5,563 nucleotides of DNA from Gammaproteobacteria bacterium (GTDB lineage: Bacteria > Pseudomonadota > Gammaproteobacteria > Xanthomonadales > Xanthomonadaceae). The position numbers and the translations under genes were made by a program. Positions 1 through 5,563 of the stretch are shown here, piece after piece. Below the pieces are notes generated by a model. The model was not told where the DNA came from, did not search any database, and saw only the letters and a list, made by a program, of their open reading frames with translations. The stretch covers positions 1 through 5,563 of the forward strand of contig JANYBA010000354.1 of assembly GCA_025360985.1 (NCBI GenBank), in the 5' to 3' direction. Each line of letters begins with the position of its first letter. The stretch's first letter is position 1.

Positions 1-347
1 CCGGACAGGAAATAGAATTCTTCGACGCGGATATTGGCCGGCAGCGCATTCCGGCGCAGCGCCTGCGCGTATTTCAATGACGGGAAGTCGGCGCCGAAAT
101 GCCGGGCCAGGAACGGTTCGAGGAAGCGTCGTTCCAATCCCTGTCCCGCTTCCGGCACGGCCAGCGACAGCGCGGTGAACAGGTGCATCGTGCGCGCCGG
201 ATCGCTGGCGACCGCGTCGTAGAGTGCGTTCAGCAACAGGTGCGGTTTGCCCAATCCCAGGGGCGCGGCGACCACGAGGCGTGGGCCGCAGCGGCGGAAG
301 ATCTCCGCGAGCGTCGCGGCGAGCGAAGTTAGTGGCGTGGCCGCCAT
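1..347 (-). CDS. Acetyl-CoA hydrolase/transferase-like protein, N-terminal fragment (runs off left edge)
   Basis: The reading frame opens at ATG (347-345) and stays open for 115 codons to the window edge, so only the N-terminus is visible. It starts MAATPLTSLAATLAEIF, followed by LGLGKPHLLLNALY (about residues 30-43), an FTALSL segment (57-62), LERRFLEPF (71-79) and LPANIRVEEF (102-111). From memory, this order of a GLGKP-x-LLNALY loop, TALSL, an LE-RRF segment and an LP-N-x-x-x-EF segment is typical of the long bacterial acetyl-CoA hydrolase/CoA-transferase proteins, which act on acyl-CoA thioesters in the cytoplasm. The catalytic glutamate region would lie outside the window, so activity cannot be judged. 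The start overlaps the stop of the upstream metallo-hydrolase gene as TGATG, which supports this start and translational coupling. No strong ribosome binding site precedes it. The family call is moderately secure; the substrate is unknown. Confidence 0.62.
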   Translation of the reverse strand, partial: MAATPLTSLAATLAEIFRRCGPRLVVAAPLGLGKPHLLLNALYDAVASDPARTMHLFTALSLAVPEAGQGLERRFLEPFLARHFGADFPSLKYAQALRRNALPANIRVEEFYFLS

Positions 348-1213
348 CAAAACCGGTCCAGCGGCAGCTTCAGGTAGCGAATGCCGTTGTCCTCGGGCGC
401 CGGCATCGCGCCGGCGCGGATATTGACCTGCACCGCCGGCAGCAGCAGGGCCGGCATCGCCAGGGTCTTGTCGCGGGCGGTGCGCACGGCGACGTAATCC
501 TGCTCGCCGGTGCCTTCGCGGACATGGATGTTGCCCTGCTTCTCGGCGCCGATGCTGGACTCGCAAGCGACCGCCCGCCCGCCCGGGCCGTAGTCGTGGC
601 AGACGAAGACGCGGGTGGCGTCGGGCAAGGCGTACAAGCGCTGGATCGACCGGAACAGCCGCGCGGCATCGCCACCGGGAAAATCGCAGCGGGCGGTGCC
701 GCCATCGGGCATGAACAGGGAATCGCCGACGAACAGCGCGTCGCCGATCCGATAGCTGACGCTGTCGTTGGTGTGGCCGGGCGTGGCGATCACCGCGCAG
801 TCGATGGCGCCGAGCGCGAAGACCTCGCCGTCGCGGAACAGGTGGTCGAACTGCGATCCGTCGACCGGGAAATCGTCGCCCAGGTTGAAGATCGGCCGGA
901 AGGTCGCCTGCACCTCGCGGATGACCTCGCCAATGCCCAGAATTGCGGCGGGCACCTGCGCCCGCAGCCAGGCCCCGGACGACAGGTGGTCGGCATGGGC
1001 ATGGGTCTCGAGTATCCAGCGCAGGCCCAGACCTTGTGCGCCGATGGCGTCGAGCACCGCCTGGATCGAGGTCGTGCCGGTGCGCCCGGACTTGGCGTCG
1101 AAGTCCAGCACCGGATCGATCACCGCGGCCGCGCCGCTGCCCGGATCGCTGACGAGGTAAGTCCAGGTGCCGCTGTCGGCATGGAAAAAAGCTTGGACGG
1201 TGGGAGCGGTCAC
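347..1213 (-). CDS. MBL-fold metallo-hydrolase, persulfide dioxygenase (ETHE1)/Blh-like
   Basis: This predicted 288-aa cytoplasmic protein has the metallo-beta-lactamase fold. The metal-binding motif THAHADH is at residues 70-76, with further ligands at H147 (in TPGHT), D164 (in FVGDSLF) and H206 (in VCHDYGP). The segments AAVIDPVLDFD (29-39), DGSQFDHLF (118-126), PDGGTARCDFPGGD (169-182) and the C-terminal NGIRYLKLPL match the ETHE1/Blh group rather than glyoxalase II. Known members oxidise glutathione persulfide to sulfite and glutathione with a single iron; that reaction here is inferred from family only. The frame is open far upstream, but that part is antisense-like shadow within the nuclease gene. 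GTG at 1213 is chosen because it overlaps the nuclease stop (GTGA) and begins exactly where family similarity begins. The stop overlaps the next gene as TGATG. No rhodanese domain is fused or adjacent, so a sulfide-detoxification role is not supported by context. Confidence 0.88.
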   Translation of the reverse strand: MTAPTVQAFFHADSGTWTYLVSDPGSGAAAVIDPVLDFDAKSGRTGTTSIQAVLDAIGAQGLGLRWILETHAHADHLSSGAWLRAQVPAAILGIGEVIREVQATFRPIFNLGDDFPVDGSQFDHLFRDGEVFALGAIDCAVIATPGHTNDSVSYRIGDALFVGDSLFMPDGGTARCDFPGGDAARLFRSIQRLYALPDATRVFVCHDYGPGGRAVACESSIGAEKQGNIHVREGTGEQDYVAVRTARDKTLAMPALLLPAVQVNIRAGAMPAPEDNGIRYLKLPLDRF

Positions 1214-2031
1214 TGGGCGCCTCCGCGACGGGGAGCAAGGGCGAAATTGATCATGCTGGCCAGGCGCGCCGCGGCTTCGCGCAGGCGGCGATCGGCGGTG
1301 GCTTGGTTGGAACGCAGGTAGGCCGGATCCAGTCGGCCCTTGCCGGGATAGAACCCGGGCGCGGCGACGATCCGGCAGGACTCCTCGGCCCATTCGACCG
1401 CCGGGCGATCGGAACGTGCGGTGCGGTCGTACGCCAGTGGCGGCATCCGGGACAGCGTCTGCGCGTAGCGGCTGGCATTGAAGTGGCGCAGGTCGAGGAT
1501 GGTCGAATCCCACACCGCGTGCAGGTTTCCCGGCCTGCCTTCGATGTTGAGCTGGTAGTCGTTGCCGCCGCGGTCGTCGCCAAAGCCGGCGTGCAGGGGT
1601 TGGTGCACGTCGGCAACGAAATGCACCAGGAATTTCAGCGCCTCGGCGCGCTCGCGGTCGTTGCGCCGGCGGTCGGACAGCGCGAGGAAATTGCGATTGA
1701 TCGCCGCCACCACGCACTGGCCATCCGGGCAGTCTCGGGGTGGCACGTAGTGGCAGTTGCCACGCGGGAAATTGACGTAGTGCCAGCGCTTGGTTCGTCG
1801 CGCGACGTCTGGTTGCGTATCGCGCACCTCATCGGCCCAATACGAGATCCCGGCCAGGGTCGGCTCGGGTTCGCTGGCCAGCAGGCGCGCGACTTCGACC
1901 CTGGCGTCCGGCCGAAGCTGCTGCTGCGCGAGTTCGCCGACGATCCGGTGGCCCAGTTTCCCCCAGGCCAGTCCCGGCGACGGCAGCAGGGCGAACAGGA
2001 GCAGGCAGAAAGCGGGGCGAAACAAGGGCAT
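1210..2031 (-). CDS. Secreted S1/P1-type zinc nuclease
   Basis: This predicted 273-aa protein has a cleavable signal peptide: a hydrophobic stretch (about residues 8-16) and an L-A cleavage site after A22. The mature protein would begin with W23. That fits S1/P1 nucleases, in which the N-terminal Trp itself binds zinc. All nine expected zinc ligands can be placed: W23, H28, D67, H84, H137, D141, H147, H171 and D175. The hallmark segments WGKLGH (23-28), HFVADVHQPLH (137-147), GGND (155-158) and NLHAVWD (169-175) are present. The family cleaves single-stranded DNA and RNA and often 3'-nucleotides through a trinuclear zinc centre; a periplasmic or secreted role in scavenging nucleotides is inferred. 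The frame stays open upstream to 2454, but that part is antisense to gap and lacks family similarity. ATG 2031 gives a proper signal peptide. It is the first gene of a leftward run, divergent from gap, and its TGA overlaps the next gene's GTG. Confidence 0.93.
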   Translation of the reverse strand: MPLFRPAFCLLLFALLPSPGLAWGKLGHRIVGELAQQQLRPDARVEVARLLASEPEPTLAGISYWADEVRDTQPDVARRTKRWHYVNFPRGNCHYVPPRDCPDGQCVVAAINRNFLALSDRRRNDRERAEALKFLVHFVADVHQPLHAGFGDDRGGNDYQLNIEGRPGNLHAVWDSTILDLRHFNASRYAQTLSRMPPLAYDRTARSDRPAVEWAEESCRIVAAPGFYPGKGRLDPAYLRSNQATADRRLREAAARLASMINFALAPRRGGAQ

Positions 2032-2066
2032 CAGCGGTCCCGATGGGGTGTTGCGGGGGCGGTAAC

Positions 2067-2084
2067 AACGATAAAATAGTCGTT
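2067..2084. repeat. Inverted repeat AACGA-N8-TCGTT across the putative -10
   Basis: Two perfect 5-bp half-sites, AACGA (2067-2071) and TCGTT (2080-2084), flank the eight AT-rich bases that include the candidate -10 of gap. The symmetry does not extend beyond five bases. The placement fits an operator for a dimeric repressor, but half-sites this short can occur by chance. Confidence 0.3.
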
Positions 2085-2107
2085 CTCCCGCATTCTCGCA
2101 CCCTCCC

Positions 2108-2112
2108 AGGAG
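2108..2112 (+). promoter_or_regulatory. Shine-Dalgarno sequence of gap
   Basis: AGGAG lies six bases before the ATG at 2119. It is the clearest ribosome binding site in the window and fixes the gap start. The other genes here have weak or no such site and seem to depend more on coupling. Confidence 0.85.
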
Positions 2113-2118
2113 TCCTTC

Positions 2119-3132
2119 ATGACGATCAAGGTCGCGATCAACGGCTATGGCCGCATCGGCCGCAACATCCTCCGCGCGCTGTACGAGGCCGGCCGCACGA
2201 ACCAGATCCGGATCGTCGCCGTCAACGACCTGGGCAATGCCGAAACCAATGCCCACCTGACCCAGTACGACACCGCCCACGGCAAGTTCCCGGGCACGGT
2301 CTCGGCCGAGGACGGATTCCTGGTCGTCAATGGCGACCGGATTCGGGTTTGCGCCGAGCGTGACCCCGCCAAGTTGCCCTGGGCCGAGCTGGGCGTGGAC
2401 GTCGTGCTCGAATGCACCGGCTTGTTCACGTCGAAGGCCAAGGCCAGCGCCCACCTCACCGCGGGCGCCAAGAAAGTGATCATTTCCGCGCCGGGCGACA
2501 AGGACGTGGACGGTACCTTTGTGCTGGGCGTCAACGAGGACAAGATCAAGGCGAGCGACACCGTCATCTCGAACGCGTCATGCACCACCAACTGCCTGGC
2601 GCCGCTGGCCAAGGTGCTGCACGAGAAGATCGGCATCGTCCACGGCCTGATGACCACCATCCATGCCTACACCAACGACCAGGTGCTGACCGACGTCTAT
2701 CACTCGGACCTGCGTCGCGCGCGCAGCGCCACCATGTCGCAGATCCCGACCAAGACCGGCGCCGCCGCCGCGGTCGGCCTGGTGCTGCCGGAACTCAACG
2801 GCAAGCTGACCGGCTTCTCGATGCGCGTGCCGACCATCAACGTCTCGGTGGTCGACCTGAGCTTCGTCGCCGCCCGCGCCACCAGCAAGGACGAGATCGA
2901 CGCGGTGATGAAAGAGGCCAGCGAGGGCGCGTTCAAGGGGATTGTTGGATTTAACAGCAAGCCGCTGGTGTCGGTGGACTTCAACCACGATCCGCGCAGT
3001 TCGGTCTACGACAGCACCCTGACCCAGGTCATGGGCGGCACGCTGGTGAAGGTCTGCTCGTGGTACGACAACGAGTGGGGCTTCTCCAACCGCATGCTCG
3101 ACATGACGCTGGCGCTGATGGCGGCCAAGTAA
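2119..3132 (+). CDS. gap: Type I glyceraldehyde-3-phosphate dehydrogenase
   Basis: This 337-aa protein is full length for the family. It converts glyceraldehyde 3-phosphate, NAD(P)+ and phosphate to 1,3-bisphosphoglycerate in the cytoplasm, in glycolysis or gluconeogenesis. The Rossmann motif INGYGRIGR is at residues 7-15. Asp37 (in VND) at the end of the second strand is the residue that usually favours NAD. The active site SNASCTTNC is at 151-159 with catalytic Cys155, and His182 lies in TTIHAYTND. The phosphate/S-loop region has YHSDLRRAR (194-202) and [17 protein letters not shown]. The C-terminus contains [13 protein letters not shown]. The N-terminal half and S-loop resemble Epd/erythrose-4-phosphate dehydrogenase in places, but the TNDQ and [14 protein letters not shown] segments favour GAPDH, as in the proteobacterial gap clade. 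It is monocistronic: a divergent operon lies upstream and a hairpin with a convergent gene lies downstream. Confidence 0.97.
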   Translation: MTIKVAINGYGRIGRNILRALYEAGRTNQIRIVAVNDLGNAETNAHLTQYDTAHGKFPGTVSAEDGFLVVNGDRIRVCAERDPAKLPWAELGVDVVLECTGLFTSKAKASAHLTAGAKKVIISAPGDKDVDGTFVLGVNEDKIKASDTVISNASCTTNCLAPLAKVLHEKIGIVHGLMTTIHAYTNDQVLTDVYHSDLRRARSATMSQIPTKTGAAAAVGLVLPELNGKLTGFSMRVPTINVSVVDLSFVAARATSKDEIDAVMKEASEGAFKGIVGFNSKPLVSVDFNHDPRSSVYDSTLTQVMGGTLVKVCSWYDNEWGFSNRMLDMTLALMAAK

Positions 3133-3160
3133 GCCGCTCGCCTTCGAATGCCTGGATGAT

Positions 3161-3188
3161 GCGAAGCCCCGGTCATTCGGGGCTTCGC
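3161..3188. terminator. Hairpin terminator shared by gap and the convergent operon
   Basis: A perfect 11-bp stem (3161-3171 with 3178-3188, GCGAAGCCCCG and its complement) closes a 6-base loop. It starts 28 bases after the gap stop and lies just beyond the stop of the facing membrane-protein gene, so it can act on both strands. The U-tract is weak: three T after CG on the plus strand and essentially none on the minus strand. It may therefore work mainly as an mRNA-stabilising end or an imperfect terminator. Confidence 0.8.
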
Positions 3189-3192
3189 CGTT

Positions 3193-3825
3193 TCAGGCGC
3201 GGCTGCCGGGCTTGATCTGCAACGCCCATTCCGGCCGATAGGCCCATTTCGTCCAGGCCAGCGCGAGGAAGTAGAGCGCGCCGCTGGCCAGCGCCGTCTG
3301 CGGCATGTCGATCCACAGGCCGCCACCACTCAGGCCAAGCCTGGGGATGATGTCGGCGGTAATGCCGAGCGGCGGGATCGGCAGGATCACGCCCACGAAT
3401 ACCGCGCCGATGTAGGCGACCACCGACAAGGCCCAGAGCGTCGTCTGGCGTTGCGCTTCGTCGGCGCGCGGCAGCGGCGCCAGCCAGACCTGGGCGAATT
3501 TCGCCGCCAGCAGCCAGAGAAAACTCAGTATCGGCCAGGAGCTCTTGAAGGCCAGGCTGAAGGCGCCGGCGAACAGCAGGTAGAACGCGCCGAAGCCAAT
3601 GATCGCCATGGTCTTGCTGCCGCGCGACGCGGTTTCCGAGAGCACGGTCAGGCCGATGAAACCACCGGAATGTACTACCAGGAATTCCATCAGCATCATC
3701 AGCATCAAGGTCTTGACCACGCCATCGCCAAAATGCAACGGCGCGACCCAGGCGAACAGGTAGGCCGCCGCGGTCAGCAGGTCGGGAAGGGCGGCGGCAA
3801 AGGCGGCGAGGCGCGCCAGGATCAT
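3193..3825 (-). CDS. Unrecognised polytopic inner-membrane protein
   Basis: I do not recognise the family. The predicted 210-aa protein has about six hydrophobic segments, near residues 5-29, 36-60, 70-93, 97-118, 128-150 and 174-193, and a short basic C-terminal tail ending in S-R-A. Polar or charged residues within or next to the helices include E47 and H52 in MEFLVVHSGG (46-55), K109, and W191 to W194 around K193. The ATG at 3825 overlaps the stop of the upstream barrel gene as ATGA, which supports this start and implies coupled translation. The frame is open far upstream, but that part is shadow of the barrel gene with low-complexity Arg/Ala content. The gene ends 5 bp from the shared hairpin. 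Pairing with an outer-membrane barrel suggests an envelope role, possibly transport, but no substrate or mechanism can be assigned. Confidence 0.85.
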   Translation of the reverse strand: MILARLAAFAAALPDLLTAAAYLFAWVAPLHFGDGVVKTLMLMMLMEFLVVHSGGFIGLTVLSETASRGSKTMAIIGFGAFYLLFAGAFSLAFKSSWPILSFLWLLAAKFAQVWLAPLPRADEAQRQTTLWALSVVAYIGAVFVGVILPIPPLGITADIIPRLGLSGGGLWIDMPQTALASGALYFLALAWTKWAYRPEWALQIKPGSRA

Positions 3826-4577
3826 GGCCAGTACAGCGAGATCCCGGCGCCTGCCTGCAGGTCCGGGCTTTCGGCGGTCAGTCCGCATCGCGCGTACAGA
3901 TCGAATTGCAGGCGGTCGCGATATAGCCAGGTCACGCCGCCGCCAGCGACGGAAGCGGGCATGCCGGTGCCGAAACTGCGACCGGCTTCGATATAGCCAG
4001 CGAAGTCTCCGCCGAGCGGAAATCCGAAATTCGCCGACAGCGTCCAGGTATCCGCGCCGCCGGCGTGGTCGACGTTGGCGTAGGCCGCCAGCGAACGATC
4101 GTCGCCGAGGTCGCGCGCCACCGTGGCGCCCAGCGAATACACCTGTTGGCCGTTGCTGAAGGCGGCGGCGCCGGTGTCGAAACTCACGCCGCCGAGCAGC
4201 GCCAGCGACCAATTCTTGCCGGCCACGGGCGGCGCCCACTTCAGCGAGACGCGGATGTCGCCCGCGCCGGTCAGGTGTTGCGAAGAGACGGCATCGTGCT
4301 GGTCGAGGCGGTTCCAGGGCGAACCGGAAAGCTGCAGCTCCAGCTCGTTGCCCAGGCCGATCCGGAAGTTGGTTCCTGCGCTCTGGGTGGTCGACCGGAT
4401 GCCATCGCCATGGTCGCGTTCCAGGTCCGGCAAGCCCTGTTCCCAATCGAACGTGCCCGCGGGCAAGACCGAAGTCGAAAAGGAAATGCCGGGACGATCG
4501 AAAGCGGGCGCATCGGCCCAGGCGAGCGGAGCAGCGAGCAGTGCCAGGATGAACCACGAGCCCACGCGAAGCGTCAT
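3822..4577 (-). CDS. Putative outer-membrane beta-barrel protein, MetA-pathway transporter-like
   Basis: From ATG 4577 this is a 251-aa protein with a signal peptide (basic MTLR, hydrophobic core at about residues 8-19, A-W-A cleavage near residue 21). The mature part begins DAPAFDRPGISFSTSVLPAG. It then shows alternating beta-strand patterns such as NFRIGLGNELELQLSG, SLALLGGVSFDTG and GDFAGYIEAGRSFG. The DRP start, an RIGL-x-x-x-LEL strand, a central G-x-S-F-x-T-G and a late YIEAG strand resemble the 'MetA-pathway of phenol degradation' barrel family (Pfam PF13557 as I recall). Proteins in that family are usually annotated only as putative transporters. The C-terminus ends Y-W-P instead of the usual terminal aromatic residue, with the stop forced into an ATGA overlap with the next gene. 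A GTG at 4586 could add three residues. GAGG sits only three bases before ATG 4577, so the start is uncertain. It lies 15 bases after the Sua5 stop. Confidence 0.75.
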   Translation of the reverse strand: MTLRVGSWFILALLAAPLAWADAPAFDRPGISFSTSVLPAGTFDWEQGLPDLERDHGDGIRSTTQSAGTNFRIGLGNELELQLSGSPWNRLDQHDAVSSQHLTGAGDIRVSLKWAPPVAGKNWSLALLGGVSFDTGAAAFSNGQQVYSLGATVARDLGDDRSLAAYANVDHAGGADTWTLSANFGFPLGGDFAGYIEAGRSFGTGMPASVAGGGVTWLYRDRLQFDLYARCGLTAESPDLQAGAGISLYWP

Positions 4578-4582
4578 CGTCC

Positions 4583-4607
4583 TCACGTCACGTCATGTCA
4601 CGTCGTC
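4583..4607. repeat. Pentanucleotide tandem repeat at the Sua5/barrel gene junction
   Basis: Read on the plus strand, five adjacent pentamers occur: tcacg, tcacg, tcatg, tcacg and tcgtc. Three are identical, one differs by one base and the last is degenerate. On the coding (minus) strand they supply the end of the Sua5 frame, its TGA (4595-4593) and the alternative GTG start of the barrel gene. The array is short, so its significance is uncertain. Confidence 0.6.
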
Positions 4608-5549
4608 GGCGCCGGCGCCGGCGGCGCTGCGGCGCAGGCGGTCGAGCACGGCGACCCAGGCGATGTCGTCGGTCGGGCGTTCGACCACGATCACGTGGGC
4701 ATGGCGGCCATCGAGCTCGCGAAGCGCGGCATAAAGCCCATGCGCGTAGCCAGCAGGATCGTTGGGCAGGACCATGCCTTCGCAGCCCGCCGGCAGCGGT
4801 GCCAGCGCCAGCATGACCACGCGCTTTCCGAGCGCGCCTTGTTCGCGTGCCGTGGCAATGCCCTGTGCGCGCGACAACAACTGCAGCGCGGTGCGCGGCG
4901 CGTAGTGTTTTTCCAGCATTCCGGACGCGCGCGGGCTGTCGATGGCGGCGCCTTCCGCGATCGGGCCGATCACCGCTTCGAGTTCGGCGCGGGAAATCCT
5001 GCCCGGCCGCAGGATGCGCGGCGCGCCGGCGGACAGGTCGACGATCGTGCTCTCGATGCCGACCTCGCAATCGCCGCCATCGAGCACGATCGGCACGGCG
5101 ACGCCGAACTCGTCGCGCACGTGCTGCGCCGTGGTCGGGCTGACGTGGCCGAAGCGGTTGGCCGAGGGCGCGGCCAGGCCACCGCCGAAAACGCGCAGCA
5201 ATTCCAATGCCACAGGATGGTCTGGGCAGCGCAGGCCGATGCTGTCCTGGCCGCCGGTCACGATCGCGGCAACGTCGTCGCGCTTCTTCAGGATCATCGT
5301 CAGCGGTCCCGGCCAGAACGCATCGGCGAGCCGGCGCGCGCTGTCGGGAATGTCCTTGGCCCACTGCGTCATCGCATCGGCGTCGGCGATATGCACGATC
5401 AACGGGTGTTCCGCCGGACGACCCTTGAGCACGAAGATGTTCCGCACCGCGTCGGCATTGCCGGCATCGGCGGCCAGTCCGTAGACCGTTTCGGTCGGCA
5501 GGCCGATCGCCTCGCCACGGCGCAGCGCCGCGATGGCGGCGTCGAGCAT
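4593..5549 (-). CDS. tsaC: L-threonylcarbamoyladenylate synthase, Sua5 type (N-terminus may extend off window)
   Basis: This cytoplasmic enzyme makes threonylcarbamoyl-AMP from threonine, bicarbonate and ATP, the first step of the t6A37 modification of ANN-decoding tRNAs. From ATG 5549 it has 318 aa. The YrdC-like domain covers about residues 5-190, with LPTETVYGLAAD (17-28), KGRPAEHPLIVH (42-53), FWPGPLT (78-84), APSANRFGHVSPT (127-139), GIEST (164-168) and LRPGRI (180-185). A linker with the signature SGMLEKHYAPRT (about 209-220) leads to a smaller C-terminal Sua5 domain ending GADDVT. This two-domain layout marks the Sua5 form, not the short TsaC. The frame remains open upstream of ATG 5549 to the window edge (CTC GAC AGC AAT codons) and no ribosome binding site precedes that ATG, so the true start may lie outside. 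It is the first visible gene of a leftward operon with the barrel and membrane-protein genes. Confidence 0.95.
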   Translation of the reverse strand: MLDAAIAALRRGEAIGLPTETVYGLAADAGNADAVRNIFVLKGRPAEHPLIVHIADADAMTQWAKDIPDSARRLADAFWPGPLTMILKKRDDVAAIVTGGQDSIGLRCPDHPVALELLRVFGGGLAAPSANRFGHVSPTTAQHVRDEFGVAVPIVLDGGDCEVGIESTIVDLSAGAPRILRPGRISRAELEAVIGPIAEGAAIDSPRASGMLEKHYAPRTALQLLSRAQGIATAREQGALGKRVVMLALAPLPAGCEGMVLPNDPAGYAHGLYAALRELDGRHAHVIVVERPTDDIAWVAVLDRLRRSAAGAGADDVT

Positions 5550-5563
5550 ATTGCTGTCGAGGG

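Larger units (their letters stand above)
2032..2118. promoter_or_regulatory. Divergent promoter region between the nuclease operon and gap
   Basis: This 87-bp region is the only space available for promoters of two divergent units. It contains the AT-rich hexamer TAAAAT (2072-2077), a 5/6 match to the sigma70 -10 consensus pointing toward gap. A TTG-containing -35-like element starts at 2051, but its 15-bp spacing is short, so the -35 is weak. On the minus strand the same AT core reads TATTTT (2078-2073), a 4/6 match that could serve the nuclease operon. If both are real, the promoters overlap and would compete. No start sites can be proven from sequence. Confidence 0.5.

Noticed and set aside
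1185..1190. Six-base A/T homopolymer near the start of the MBL gene, considered as a phase-variation or frameshift site
   Set aside because: The run is short, the codons around it translate normally into the expected family N-terminus, and nothing suggests slippage.
224..1321. Long plus-strand frame (365 codons) opposite the MBL hydrolase gene
   Set aside because: It is antisense to a gene with clear catalytic motifs, is rich in Arg, Gly and Ala as expected from high-GC codon bias, and matches no family.
1303..2079. Plus-strand frame of 258 codons opposite the nuclease gene
   Set aside because: It lies across the nuclease coding region with all nine zinc ligands on the other strand. No ribosome binding site or recognisable motif was seen.
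2032..2454. N-terminal extension of the nuclease frame to 2454
   Set aside because: The extension is antisense to gap, spans the intergenic region, and would bury the signal peptide found right after ATG 2031.
2145..2660. Minus-strand frame of 171 codons inside gap
   Set aside because: It is a shadow of the strongly conserved gap coding sequence; the composition is Ser/Arg-rich without domain features.
3826..4557. N-terminal extension of the membrane-protein frame to 4557
   Set aside because: It overlaps the barrel gene in another frame with Arg/Ala low-complexity content. ATG 3825 with an ATGA overlap explains the gene.
4606..4640. GC-rich GGCGCC-type palindromes near the 3' end of the Sua5 gene, considered as a hairpin
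   Set aside because: They lie inside coding sequence encoding an Ala/Gly/Arg tail, and self-complementarity is expected from the extreme GC content.
4942..5484. Plus-strand frame of 180 codons opposite Sua5
   Set aside because: It is antisense to the YrdC-like domain, whose motifs are all on the minus strand.

Overview
The window is compact, high-GC bacterial DNA with six protein-coding genes and almost no spare sequence. The gene set suggests a gammaproteobacterium, most likely of the Lysobacterales (Xanthomonadales). It includes a periplasmic S1/P1-type nuclease, a proteobacterial-type GAPDH, a long-form acetyl-CoA hydrolase/transferase-like protein and a Sua5-type threonylcarbamoyl-AMP synthase. 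The taxonomic assignment is an inference from gene content and base composition; no rRNA or other marker is present.

Left block (minus strand, about 2031 down to 1): three genes are transcribed leftward with overlapping stop/start codons. They are a secreted zinc-dependent S1/P1 nuclease (2031-1210), a metallo-beta-lactamase-fold hydrolase of the persulfide dioxygenase/Blh type (GTG start at 1213, GTGA overlap), and the N-terminal 115 codons of an acetyl-CoA hydrolase/transferase-like protein (ATG at 347, TGATG overlap) that runs off the left edge. The junctions point to one translationally coupled operon, although the three functions do not form an obvious pathway.

Centre: an 87-bp divergent intergenic region (2032-2118) separates this operon from the rightward gap gene (2119-3132), which encodes a full-length glyceraldehyde-3-phosphate dehydrogenase. 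The region holds an AT-rich -10-like hexamer flanked by a 5-bp inverted repeat, and a good Shine-Dalgarno sequence lies just before gap. A strong 11-bp-stem hairpin in the 60-bp convergent gap (3133-3192) lies downstream of both gap and the gene facing it.

Right block (minus strand, 5563 down to 3193): a Sua5/TsaC-type tRNA-modification enzyme is followed by a predicted outer-membrane beta-barrel protein resembling the 'phenol degradation MetA pathway' transporter family, and then by an unrecognised six-helix inner-membrane protein. The last two overlap by ATGA. The Sua5/barrel junction lies inside a pentanucleotide tandem repeat. The barrel and membrane-protein pair is the least characterised part of the window. 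No mobile element, CRISPR array, tRNA, rRNA or recognisable riboswitch was found.
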